A stretch of 14,682 nt of DNA, taken from NCBI GenBank assembly GCA_036005125.1, contig DASYQV010000153.1, positions 1 to 14,682 on the forward strand, in the 5' to 3' direction. The stretch's first letter is position 1. The number at the start of each line of letters is the position of its first letter. Positions 1 through 6,575 of the stretch are shown here, one piece after another. The position numbers were made by a program, and so were the translations under genes. The notes beneath the pieces were generated by a model that was given only the letters and a program-made list of their open reading frames with translations, was not told the origin of the DNA and searched no databases. Source of the DNA: DASYQV01 sp036005125. Its GTDB lineage: Bacteria; Acidobacteriota; Vicinamibacteria; Vicinamibacterales; UBA2999.

Positions 1-8
1 GGGACCCC

Positions 9-37
9 GGCTCTGCCCGGATATCAAGGGCAGAGCC
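9..37 (-). terminator. Hairpin, possible terminator for the DUF481 gene
   Basis: A perfect 10-bp inverted repeat, GGCTCTGCCC (9-18) and GGGCAGAGCC (28-37), encloses a 9-nt loop. It lies about 70 nt downstream of the stop codon of the leftward DUF481 gene, so it could end that transcript. No T-tract follows on either strand, so a classical intrinsic terminator is not proven. The right arm is also part of a repeat found inverted at the other end of the window. Confidence 0.4.
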
Positions 38-50
38 CTTGACTGGTTAG
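28..50 (-). repeat. Left copy of the edge repeat
   Basis: These 23 bases match the reverse complement of 14660-14682 at 21 of 23 positions. The element contains GGGCRGAGCCC followed by TGACTGGTTAG. Read along the minus strand it starts CTAACCAGTCA and runs into the hairpin at 9-37. It has the same orientation relative to its neighbouring gene as the right copy: downstream of the DUF481 stop here, and at the regulator stop there. Confidence 0.6.
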
Positions 51-60
51 ATGCGGCCCC

Positions 61-82
61 GGCCGGGTCTACAGAACCGGCC
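61..82. repeat. Small GC-rich hairpin downstream of the DUF481 gene
   Basis: GGCCGG (61-66) pairs with CCGGCC (77-82). One G-A mismatch and one T-A pair extend the stem inward to a 6-nt loop. It lies about 25 nt past the stop codon of the leftward DUF481 gene, so it could act with the 9-37 hairpin in 3'-end formation. No T-run follows. Confidence 0.3.
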
Positions 83-106
83 TGCGTACGTGGAGTGCCG
101 GGCGCG

Positions 107-1054
107 TCAGAACCGATAGCCGAAGGTGAGGGCAAACGTCCGGTCGGTGTTCCGGTGGCCGGGCGCAGGGGAGGCGTCGTAATCGAGGTCGAGCTGGGCG
201 GTCGCGACCAGGCCGCCGACGAGACCGAAGCGCACGCCGTTCTGCATCCTCACAAAGCGATTGTCCCCCCCGCCGGTGACGCCGAAGTACCCATCTTCCC
301 GATGGAAGAGCACGGCGCGCGTTCCGACAACGAAGACATCAAGTTTCACGGCTTCGCGGACGGCCCCATAGCTCTGGTCGGGCGCGCTGTCGAAGTTCGC
401 GTTCACGTAGCCGAGCCCGCCGTCCGCGCTGAGCTTCACGACAGGAGTGTCCGCAATCTGGTACCCGAGGCCGCCGCCGACGGCCGTCCGCAGGTCGAGG
501 GAGCGGAAGCGATCGTTGGTAAGGATGCCATCGGCGTCCACGAACAGCCGTGTCGTGAGGAACCGATCGTAGCGAGCGGCGAACGTCCAGTTGCGCGCGG
601 TTTCAAGATCACGATTCTTCGCGTGGTTCACCGCGCCTGCGAACGTATAGCGGTTGGCCGAGGCGCGAGCGGTCACGTCGCCATCCACCCGCAGGCTGTC
701 GATCTGGGTATTGCCCCCGGTGGTCAGGAAGCCGGTATTGGCGCCACCGGTCACCACCAGGGGCCGTGTGGGACGGCTGAGCGCGATGACCCCCGTCGTC
801 TGGATCGGCCCCGTCATGGATGTCGGCGCGACCGACGGGTCGACCCGGACGAGAACGGGCGCATCAACCGTGAGGCTCATGACATCGGTCCAGGGAATCT
901 CGAGGTTGCCGTGAGTGGTTTTGAACCTCAACTTACCGGCGTCGAGCGAGATCACCTCGCCGGTATAGCGATCGCCGTTGGCAAGGCGAAGTTCGTCGGC
1001 GTTGACCCGGGTGGTTGTCAGGAGAAGACCAAGAATAAGCAGAACGCGTCGCAT
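107..1054 (-). CDS. DUF481 family outer-membrane beta-barrel protein
   Basis: A 315-residue secreted protein. Residues 1-19 form a signal peptide (MRRVLLILGLLLTTTRVNA) with a probable cleavage before DELRL. Residues 20-70 hold the short N-terminal module common in DUF481 proteins (LANGDRYTGEV, then a T-x-G-x-x-x-I-P-W segment leading to a PVLVRVDP linker). The rest alternates hydrophobic and polar residues, as in outer-membrane strands, and ends in GYRF; a terminal aromatic residue is the usual signal for barrel insertion. The family (YdiY-like, 'salt-induced outer membrane protein') has no assigned reaction. The start is supported by GGAG 8 nt upstream of ATG. It is transcribed away from the RibD-like gene and has no operon partner in the window. 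The family call is firm; the role is unknown. Confidence 0.85.
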   Translation of the reverse strand: MRRVLLILGLLLTTTRVNADELRLANGDRYTGEVISLDAGKLRFKTTHGNLEIPWTDVMSLTVDAPVLVRVDPSVAPTSMTGPIQTTGVIALSRPTRPLVVTGGANTGFLTTGGNTQIDSLRVDGDVTARASANRYTFAGAVNHAKNRDLETARNWTFAARYDRFLTTRLFVDADGILTNDRFRSLDLRTAVGGGLGYQIADTPVVKLSADGGLGYVNANFDSAPDQSYGAVREAVKLDVFVVGTRAVLFHREDGYFGVTGGGDNRFVRMQNGVRFGLVGGLVATAQLDLDYDASPAPGHRNTDRTFALTFGYRF

Positions 1055-1171
1055 AGCTGTGCTCCGACCCGCGTGTGTGCAAAATAGCCACCAGCGATGT
1101 GCAGTGCCGTCGCCCGGTTGGCCGGATCTAGACTGGAGCTCATTTCAATCCAGAATCTACAGGGAGTTCGG

Positions 1172-1215
1172 GGAGATCAGGGAGCTAGATTTTCTCCTTG
1201 ATCTCCCTGATCTCC
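1172..1215. repeat. 13-bp inverted repeat between divergent genes
   Basis: GGAGATCAGGGAG (1172-1184) and its exact complement CTCCCTGATCTCC (1203-1215) enclose an 18-nt loop. The element lies between two divergent genes, where no transcript ends, so a terminator role is unlikely. If the rightward promoter is upstream, it would fold in the 5' leader of the RibD-like gene, about 40 nt before the start codon. It could otherwise be an inert palindromic repeat. Confidence 0.6.
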
Positions 1216-1257
1216 GTGTGAGTTCCAATGGTGGACTCAAGCGAGATGCGGGGATAA

Positions 1258-2118
1258 ATGAGCACGCCGCGCTTCGACGCGCACGCCCGGCGAAAGACCG
1301 AGGCGGCGCTCGCGGCTCATCTCGACGGGTTCGAAACCGTCCGCGAGGATGCCGGGACAAAAAGACTGATTCCGGTCGGCAACGTCTTCACGCGCCGGCT
1401 CTTCGATGGATGGTTCTTCCATTCGGCGGTGGCGCCCATGTCCGAGGTACCGATCGTCAGCGTTGTCTTCGTGCAATCGCTCGAAGGCCACACGGGTGCC
1501 GACGATCCCGGGACGCTCGGAGGCGGCGACACCGACAAACACGTGATCTATGAAGGGCTCTCGCGTGTCGATGCCAACGGCGTGCTGGCGGGCGCGACGA
1601 CGGCGCGCGAGGACGACCTGGTGTTCTCCGTGTGGCATCCCGAGCTCGTGGCGCTCCGAGGCGCGCTCGGCCGCCCCCGACATCCTGCTCAAATCGTCGT
1701 CACCGGGCGCGGCGAGTTGAACATGGATCGCGCCTTGATGTTCAACGAGCCGTCCCTGCGCACGATCGTGCTTGCCGCGACGGCTTCCGCGCCGCGCCTC
1801 CGCGACCGGTTGCGCGACAAACCCTGGGTGGAGGTCGTCGACGCCGGTGAGCCGCTCGATGCTGTCCGCGGGATGCGCGAGCTCCATGCGCGAGGTATCG
1901 GGGTGCTGTCAGTCGTCGGCGGCCGCCGTACCGCGACCTGGCTCCTCCGGGCGGGTGTCGTGTCCGATCTCTATGTGACGACGTCCTCACTGTCGGGCGG
2001 CGAACCAGGCACGCCGCTCTACGATGGCCCGCCGCTGATGAAGCGCCTCGTGCTGGAGAAGCGGGGGCGACGAAGGGAGGCCGGCGTGAGGTTCGAGCAC
2101 CTGCTCGTGGGAGGCTAG
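1258..2118 (+). CDS. RibD C-terminal / dihydrofolate-reductase-fold oxidoreductase
   Basis: A 286-residue protein related to the reductase half of RibD (PF01872 type). About 70 N-terminal residues precede the domain. From residue 64 it shows the family layout: a first strand with a substrate-loop motif (VQSLEGHTGAD, compare SLDG in RibD), a GGGDTDKH segment, VLAGATTAREDD for dinucleotide binding, IVVTGRGELN, and VVGGRRTATWLLRAGVVSDLY followed by a G-G-E-P-G-T-P-L-Y ending. The family reduces pyrimidine or pterin-like substrates with NADPH. The deaminase half of RibD is missing and no riboflavin genes are adjacent, so the substrate is unknown. A GGGGA 4 nt before ATG supports the start. Its TAG stop shares the bases CTAG with the stop of the convergent aldo/keto reductase. 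Confidence 0.8.
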   Translation: MSTPRFDAHARRKTEAALAAHLDGFETVREDAGTKRLIPVGNVFTRRLFDGWFFHSAVAPMSEVPIVSVVFVQSLEGHTGADDPGTLGGGDTDKHVIYEGLSRVDANGVLAGATTAREDDLVFSVWHPELVALRGALGRPRHPAQIVVTGRGELNMDRALMFNEPSLRTIVLAATASAPRLRDRLRDKPWVEVVDAGEPLDAVRGMRELHARGIGVLSVVGGRRTATWLLRAGVVSDLYVTTSSLSGGEPGTPLYDGPPLMKRLVLEKRGRRREAGVRFEHLLVGG

Positions 2119-3089
2119 GCGCAGATCTCCTCATCCGTCGGATACCCGTGCTGCTCCCTCCCGACCGGCCCCTCGTGCTGCGCGGTCGTCTTGTACAGCT
2201 CGAACCGCCCATCGTCGGCCGCGTCGCGCACGCGGCGGCGCAGCGCCTCCATCTCGCGCGGCGACATGCGCGTGAAACGGGTCGCGATGTGGATATTCTG
2301 GCGCAGCACGCGCATCGAGTCGATCCCGCTGACGGTCGTCACCACGGGAAGGCTCATCGCGTAGCGCGGGGCGTCCGCGGCGGTGACGGCTCTCTTCTTC
2401 ACCATGCGGCCGTCGCCCCCGAGACTCTTCATCCCGATAGGCGCGATGCCGCGCCGCAGCAGTTCGGGCAGAACCTCCCGCTCGAAGGAACGGAACGAGG
2501 CGTCGAAGCAGTTCAACGGGAGCTGGCACGTATCGAACGGGAAGTCGTGCGAGAGCATCTCGAGGTGGATCGCGGGATCCTTGTGGCCCGTGAAGCCGAT
2601 GAGCCGCGCCTTGCCGTCGTGTCTGGCCTGCACGAGCGCGTCAACGGCGCCGTTCGGCATGAAGTGATGCTTCGGATCGTCGTAGTACACGCACTCGTGA
2701 ATCTGCCAGAGATCCAGAAAATCCGTCTTGAGCCGCCTCAGCGACTGTTCGAGCTGCCGCATCGCCTCACGCTTGCCGCGTCCATGCGTGCAGAGCTTTG
2801 TCATCAGGAACACACGTTCGCGCCGATCGGCGATGGCCTTGCCCATCAGCATCTCGCTGCGGCCGTCGTGATACTCCCACGCATTGTCCATGAACGTGAT
2901 GCCGGCGTCGATCGCGGCGTGGACGATGCGGACGGCCTCGCGCTCGCTCTTGACGGTGCCGAGGTGATATCCGCCGAGGCCGAGCGCGGAAACCTGATCG
3001 CCGACTGTCCCGAGGGGCCGGCGGGGAATCTCTCCGTTGTGCCCGGATGTCCGCGAACGGGGGGGTTGTGTCGAGGAACGTCGCGCCAT
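2115..3089 (-). CDS. Aldo/keto reductase
   Basis: A 324-residue NADPH-dependent aldo/keto reductase with a TIM-barrel fold. All four catalytic residues are visible: Asp68 (FMDNAWEY), Tyr73, Lys98 (MTKLCTH) and His131 (QIHECVY). LGLGGYHLGT near residue 36 is the usual first strand. The family reduces carbonyls; the substrate cannot be told from the sequence. The open frame extends to 3227, but the start at 3089 is preferred because GGAGG lies 4 nt upstream, the family homology begins just after it, and the longer version would run over the bacterioferritin ribosome binding site. The first ~20 residues are basic and Ser/Thr-rich, without a clear signal peptide. It is divergent from bfr (115 nt gap) and overlaps the RibD-like gene tail-to-tail by 4 nt. 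Confidence 0.88.
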   Translation of the reverse strand: MARRSSTQPPRSRTSGHNGEIPRRPLGTVGDQVSALGLGGYHLGTVKSEREAVRIVHAAIDAGITFMDNAWEYHDGRSEMLMGKAIADRRERVFLMTKLCTHGRGKREAMRQLEQSLRRLKTDFLDLWQIHECVYYDDPKHHFMPNGAVDALVQARHDGKARLIGFTGHKDPAIHLEMLSHDFPFDTCQLPLNCFDASFRSFEREVLPELLRRGIAPIGMKSLGGDGRMVKKRAVTAADAPRYAMSLPVVTTVSGIDSMRVLRQNIHIATRFTRMSPREMEALRRRVRDAADDGRFELYKTTAQHEGPVGREQHGYPTDEEICA

Positions 3090-3204
3090 AAGTCCTCCAG
3101 ACGTGCGGCCCGCCGATGCAGATGAATTGATTTCCGAGTCGCTTCCTGATGTTACGATGGCAAGGCGGCTGCGACGAACGTAGCACCGCGAAGGAGGCGG
3201 CGGA

Positions 3205-3681
3205 ATGCGCGGCAACGACAAAGTCATCGCTCAGCTCAATGAAGCGCTTCGGGAGGAGCTGTCGGCCATCAACCAGTACTTCCTGCACGCGGAGATGTGT
3301 CACAACTGGGGGTACCACCGGCTCGGCGCGTACATCAAGAAGCAGGCGATTGACGAGATGAAGCACGCCGAGGTACTCATCGAGCGGCTGTTGTTCCTCG
3401 ACGCGACGCCGAAGATGGAATATCTCCCCCTTACTGTGGGCCAGGCGGTGAAGGACCAGCTCGGCGCCGATCTCAAGCTCGAGCTCAATGCGGTGGCGAT
3501 GTACAACAAGGCCATCCAGATCGCCCGCGAGAATGCCGACGATACGTCCGCCGATCTCTTCCGTAAACTGCTGAAGGACGAGGAGGATCACGTGGACTGG
3601 CTGGAGGCCCAGCACCACCAGATCAGGGAAATGGGGTATGAGCGATACCTCTCCGCGCAGGTCGAAGGTGAAAAGGACTAA
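3205..3681 (+). CDS. bfr: Bacterioferritin
   Basis: A 158-residue protein, the same length as E. coli Bfr. It forms a 24-subunit cytoplasmic iron-storage shell that oxidises Fe(II) and stores ferric mineral. The dinuclear ferroxidase ligands are all present: Glu18, Glu51, His54, Glu93, Glu126 and His129 (the last three shifted by one because of a one-residue shorter loop). Tyr25 and the haem ligand Met52 (IDEMKHAE) are kept, so it should bind haem between subunits. An AAGGAGG ribosome site lies 7 nt before ATG. It is followed 5 nt later by the esterase gene and is probably co-transcribed with it. No Fur-box-like palindrome or strong promoter was seen in the 115-nt divergent gap, only a weak TTGATT / TGTTAC pair near 3127-3155. 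There is no adjacent Bfd ferredoxin; the ferredoxin at 6869 is not of the Bfd type. Confidence 0.96.
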   Translation: MRGNDKVIAQLNEALREELSAINQYFLHAEMCHNWGYHRLGAYIKKQAIDEMKHAEVLIERLLFLDATPKMEYLPLTVGQAVKDQLGADLKLELNAVAMYNKAIQIARENADDTSADLFRKLLKDEEDHVDWLEAQHHQIREMGYERYLSAQVEGEKD

Positions 3682-3686
3682 CACGA

Positions 3687-4361
3687 GTGTTCATGCCCAG
3701 ACTGCTGATGCTGAGTGTCGCGGCCGCACTGACCGCCGCGTGTTCGGAGCGTGTCTCGGCGGCCAGCGCGACGACGCGGGCCGCGGACGGGTTGAAGATC
3801 GTCGCGCTCGGCGACAGCCTGACGTCTGGACATGGCATTGCCCGCGGCCAGGCGTACCCCGCGTTGCTCGAACAGTCGCTTCGTGAATCCGGCCTTCCCT
3901 TTGCGGTTGTCAACCATGGCGTGTCGGGCGATACCACGGCCGGCGGGGTGCGGCGGCTCCGGGCCGCGCTCGACGAGCGGCCTCAAATTCTGATCGTCGC
4001 GCTCGGTGCCAATGACGGCCTTCGCGGCACACCCGTAGCGGCGGTGCGGCGCAATCTGGAAGAGATCATCGAGACGGCGCAGGCGCGCCGCGTGTCGGTG
4101 TTGCTCTGCGGGATGGACGCGCTGCCACTGTACGGGTGGCAGTACACGCTGGACTTTCACCGGATCTTTCCGTCGCTCGCGGAAAGGTATGGTGTGCCGC
4201 TCGTGCCGTTCCTCCTGAGAGGCGTCTTTGGCAACGAGGAGCTGCTGCAGCGCGACATGATTCATCCGAATGCTGCCGGCGCCAGAGTCATCGCGGCCAA
4301 CATCTGGCCGTACCTGCAGCGGCTCGCGGCGGGCCTGGTTGTGGCGGGAGATAGGAGTTAG
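3687..4361 (+). CDS. tesA: SGNH-hydrolase lipoprotein, TesA-like arylesterase/lysophospholipase
   Basis: A 224-residue GDSL/SGNH esterase of the TesA (COG2755) type. The four blocks are intact: Ser44 in GDSLTSGHGI, Gly81 in GVSGDTT, Asn109 in LGANDGLRG, and Asp190/His193 in DMIHPNAAG. The nucleophile is Ser44 with Asp190 and His193 completing the triad. Family members hydrolyse acyl-CoA, lysophospholipids or aryl esters in the periplasm. The N-terminus is a lipoprotein signal (LTAAC, Cys19), so the protein is probably membrane-anchored. The start is either GTG at 3687 or ATG two codons later; neither has a strong ribosome site (AAAAGG lies 10 nt before the GTG). It follows bfr by 5 nt. The last four residues (GDRS) and the TAG stop are encoded by a 7-bp tandem repeat, so the original C-terminus may differ. 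Confidence 0.88.
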   Translation: MFMPRLLMLSVAAALTAACSERVSAASATTRAADGLKIVALGDSLTSGHGIARGQAYPALLEQSLRESGLPFAVVNHGVSGDTTAGGVRRLRAALDERPQILIVALGANDGLRGTPVAAVRRNLEEIIETAQARRVSVLLCGMDALPLYGWQYTLDFHRIFPSLAERYGVPLVPFLLRGVFGNEELLQRDMIHPNAAGARVIAANIWPYLQRLAAGLVVAGDRS

Positions 4362-4373
4362 GAGATAGGAGCT
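4346..4373 (+). repeat. Four-copy 7-bp tandem repeat at the esterase 3' end
   Basis: Four heptads occur in a row: GGGAGAT, AGGAGTT, AGGAGAT and AGGAGCT. The TAG stop of the esterase lies inside the array, and the kinase remnant on the other strand runs into it and loses its proper end there. The period matches the 7-bp GGGGCTC array after the PHP gene. Confidence 0.75.
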
Positions 4374-5323
4374 CGTTGAAGGCGGACGACGTCCTCAGCG
4401 GATCCAGCCACGGATCCCGGGCAAAAGCGGGGTAACAGCAGAACCCCTCGGTGACCACTTTCCTGAGCGTTGCCAGCGCCCACTCGGTTCGTGTGCGGCA
4501 ACGGAGGCGTCCAGCAGGCCGCAATAGCGGCAGGCATGCACGAGCCGTCTCGTACCGCGCCGACGGACGCCTCGCGAGCGCCCGATGAATCACCCGGTCG
4601 AGCGAGGTGACGAGCGCCGAACCAACGAGCGCCGGCGGTCGTTCGTTGAGCACTTTCTGCAGGACGGCCATCGGCTGATCGCCGCCAAACGCCAACTGGG
4701 CGGTCAAACATTCGAACAGAATCGCGCCCACGGCGAAGAGGTCCGCACGCCGGTCGATCGGCTCGCCGGTGATCTGCTCGGAGCCATGTAATGGCTCGTG
4801 CCGACGATGAGCCGGGGAGCGGTCAGTCGCGTGGCCGTCGCGGCCGGGACGGCGCGTCGACGCCGTGCGCGACGCCGAAGTCGAGCAACTTGACGCCGTG
4901 CGTGGCCAGGAACACATTCGACGGCTTGAGGTCGCGATGCACGAGGCCGCGTTCGTGCAGCGCCTGCAGCGCACTCAGGAGACCGAGCGCAATCTGTGCC
5001 GTGTCTCGCGCGGGCAGCGGCCCGCGAAGGAGCCGCTCGCCCAATGTCTCGCCGGTCAGGCGTTCCATCACGATGAACGGGCGGCCGGCCTCCTCGCCGA
5101 GCTCGTGAATCTGACAGATGTGCGGGTGGTTGAGCGCGGCTGCGGCCCGTGCTTCCCGCCAGAACCGCTCGACACCGACGGGGCCGCCAATCACCTCGCG
5201 CATCAGTTTCAATGCGACAGTGCGATCGAGGCGATCGTCGAAGGCCTCGTACACGACTCCCATTCCTCCTTCTCCGAGCCGACGGAGGATGCGATAGCGG
5301 CCAACGGTCTGCGTGTCTGCCAT
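4366..5323 (-). pseudogene. Ser/Thr protein kinase (kinase-TPR type), frameshifted and internally deleted
   Basis: The N-terminal 160 residues are a good Hanks-type kinase: glycine loop GEGGMGVVYEA, Lys39 (VALKLM), Glu57, HRDLKPSN (129-136) and DFG (148-150). The frame then closes at 4823. Homology continues in a second frame (TRLTAPRLIVGTSHYMAP) and from about 4780 in a third (EQITGEPIDRRADLFAVGAI onward to RALARRPSARYETA). Each switch is explained by one missing base. After the kinase domain, a TPR-like scrap (VHACRYCGLLDASVAAHE, about 4544-4483) is in yet another frame. It is followed at once by a tail (LRKVVTEGFCCYPAFARDPW to FNEL) that normally ends full-length proteins of this kind, so most of the TPR region appears to be gone. 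It begins at ATG 5323, preceded by GAGCGGAATC, and diverges from the PHP gene. Assembly error could explain the frameshifts but not the missing middle. Confidence 0.8.
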
Positions 5324-5363
5324 GATTCCGCTCACATAATACAGGCTCGACGAAAGCCCTTCG

Positions 5364-6440
5364 ATGGACGTCAACCTGTCCCTGGCGGGACTGCTGTTCG
5401 ACCTGGCGCATCTGGCGGGTAAGACGCCGCGCGCGTTCGGCTACACACGCGCCGCGAGGGCGGTGCTGCGTCTGGACCGGCAGATCACCCCGCTCGTCGA
5501 GGCCAATACGTTCAAGGCCATTCCCGGTATCGGTCCGACCACCGACCGGATTGCACGGGAACTGATTCATGAGGGCGGCTCGCCGTTTGTCGAACGTGCG
5601 GTCCTCGAGGCCGGACAGGAGCAGGAGGTCGCCCGCCTGCGCGGCCTGCGGCAACACTTCCTGAGCCACGCCGCCGTCGGCGAAATCCTGTCACGGCGTG
5701 GCAGTCCGTCGCGGGCCAGGTACCGTGGTGACTTTCAGATGCACTCGCTGTGGAGCGACGGTGCGGAGCCGCTCGAGTCGATTGTCGAGGCGTGCCTGGT
5801 TCGCGGGCACTCGTGCGCCGGCATCACGGATCACTCCTACGGCCTTGCCGTTGCCCGCGGCATGACGATGGAAGCAGTGTCGCGGCAGCATGCCGAGATT
5901 GATGCGCTCAATACGAAGTACGGCCGGCGCTTCAGGCTGTTCAAGGGGATCGAAGCCAACATCCGGCTCGATGGGACAGTGGACATGACGGCCGACGAGC
6001 TCCGGCGGTTCGAGTTCGTGGTCGCCTCGCCTCACTCGCTCCTGAGGAAGAACGACGACCAGACCAGGCGTATGGTGGGCGCGGTGTCGCAGCCTGGCGT
6101 GTGCATGCTCGGGCATCCGCAGGGCCGCCGATACAACGTGCGCCGGGGCATCTCCGCGAATTGGGATCTCGTGTTCCAGGCAGCCGCGCGCCGGCAGGTC
6201 GCACTCGAGATTGATGGCTTGTGGGACCGGCAGGATGTGCACTACGAGCTCGCGGCCCGCGCGCTCGCTCAGGGGTGCATCTTCGCGCTCGACAGCGATG
6301 CTCACTCCAATCCCGAGCTCGACTCGATCGACATTGCGCTGGCGCACGCGAAGCTGGCGGGCATCCCGCAGGACCGGATCATCAACTACTGGCCCAACAA
6401 ACGGATTCTGCAGTGGGCGCGGGAGAGTTGGGATCGATAG
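5364..6440 (+). CDS. PolX-like protein: helix-hairpin-helix 8-kDa domain plus PHP phosphoesterase, no polymerase core
   Basis: A 358-residue protein with two parts. Residues 1-100 resemble the 8-kDa domain of family X DNA polymerases (KTPRAFGYTRAARAV, then the helix-hairpin-helix IPGIGPTTDRIARELI at 53-68). From residue 120 it is a PHP metal-dependent phosphoesterase: GDFQMHSLWSDG (122-133), ITDHSYG (154-160), FKGIEANI, ASPHS, GHPQGR, ALEIDG and DSDAHS. Gln in place of the first His of H-x-H also occurs in PolX proteins such as the Thermus enzyme, so the metal site is probably intact. The nucleotidyltransferase region of a normal PolX (about 570 residues) is absent. By family analogy it may be a DNA-end 3'-5' exonuclease or phosphatase; this is inference. 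No clear ribosome site precedes ATG 5364. It is divergent from the kinase remnant, and its TAG stop lies in a terminal inverted repeat. Confidence 0.82.
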   Translation: MDVNLSLAGLLFDLAHLAGKTPRAFGYTRAARAVLRLDRQITPLVEANTFKAIPGIGPTTDRIARELIHEGGSPFVERAVLEAGQEQEVARLRGLRQHFLSHAAVGEILSRRGSPSRARYRGDFQMHSLWSDGAEPLESIVEACLVRGHSCAGITDHSYGLAVARGMTMEAVSRQHAEIDALNTKYGRRFRLFKGIEANIRLDGTVDMTADELRRFEFVVASPHSLLRKNDDQTRRMVGAVSQPGVCMLGHPQGRRYNVRRGISANWDLVFQAAARRQVALEIDGLWDRQDVHYELAARALAQGCIFALDSDAHSNPELDSIDIALAHAKLAGIPQDRIINYWPNKRILQWARESWDR

Positions 6441-6575
6441 GGCTCGGGGCTCGAGGCTTGGGGCTCGGCACCTCCACCCCACCGCGCAAGCGTGCGCGGT
6501 GGGGACCCCGGTCCTGAATCTCCCGCGCGGTTACGAAGGGTGCCGGAGAGCAGGAGAATCAGGCCCCGAGCCCTA
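6438..6575. repeat. 138-bp palindromic element with 13-bp terminal inverted repeats
   Basis: TAGGGCTCGGGGC (6438-6450) is matched exactly, inverted, at 6563-6575. The TAG at each end is the stop codon of the gene entering from that side (PHP gene on +, coiled-coil gene on -). The left arm continues as a 7-bp array (AGGGCTC, GGGGCTC, GAGGCTT, GGGGCTC). A strong hairpin sits inside at 6477-6504. The element fills the whole gap between the two convergent genes. It resembles a MITE-like or REP-type element; no transposase is nearby. Confidence 0.7.
6477..6504. terminator. Bidirectional hairpin terminator between convergent genes
   Basis: A perfect 12-bp stem, CCCCACCGCGCA (6477-6488) with TGCGCGGTGGGG (6493-6504), closes on a 4-nt loop. 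It lies between the convergent PHP and coiled-coil genes and is symmetric, so it could stop RNA polymerase from both sides. There is no T-tract on either side, which leaves the mechanism open. Confidence 0.6.

Noticed and set aside
95..1087. A long plus-strand open frame (330 codons) opposite the DUF481 gene
   Set aside because: It is the antisense shadow of a recognisable gene with a signal peptide and barrel-like C-terminus. Its own translation has no family features and arises from high GC.
1116..1258. An FMN riboswitch ahead of the RibD-like gene
   Set aside because: None of the conserved RFN-element segments is present. Only a simple hairpin is seen, and the protein lacks the riboflavin deaminase domain.
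3090..3204. A Fur-regulated promoter ahead of bacterioferritin
   Set aside because: No Fur-box-like palindrome is visible, and the -35/-10 candidates (TTGATT, TGTTAC) are weak, so no regulatory feature was listed.
2767..3684. A long minus-strand frame opposite bacterioferritin that joins the aldo/keto reductase region
   Set aside because: Bacterioferritin has every ferroxidase ligand and a strong ribosome site. The antisense frame is out of phase with the reductase and has no recognisable domain.
5364..6440. Loss of the first His of the PHP H-x-H motif (Gln-Met-His) as a sign of an inactive enzyme
   Set aside because: Gln at this position is also found in PolX PHP domains such as the Thermus protein, so it does not show inactivation.
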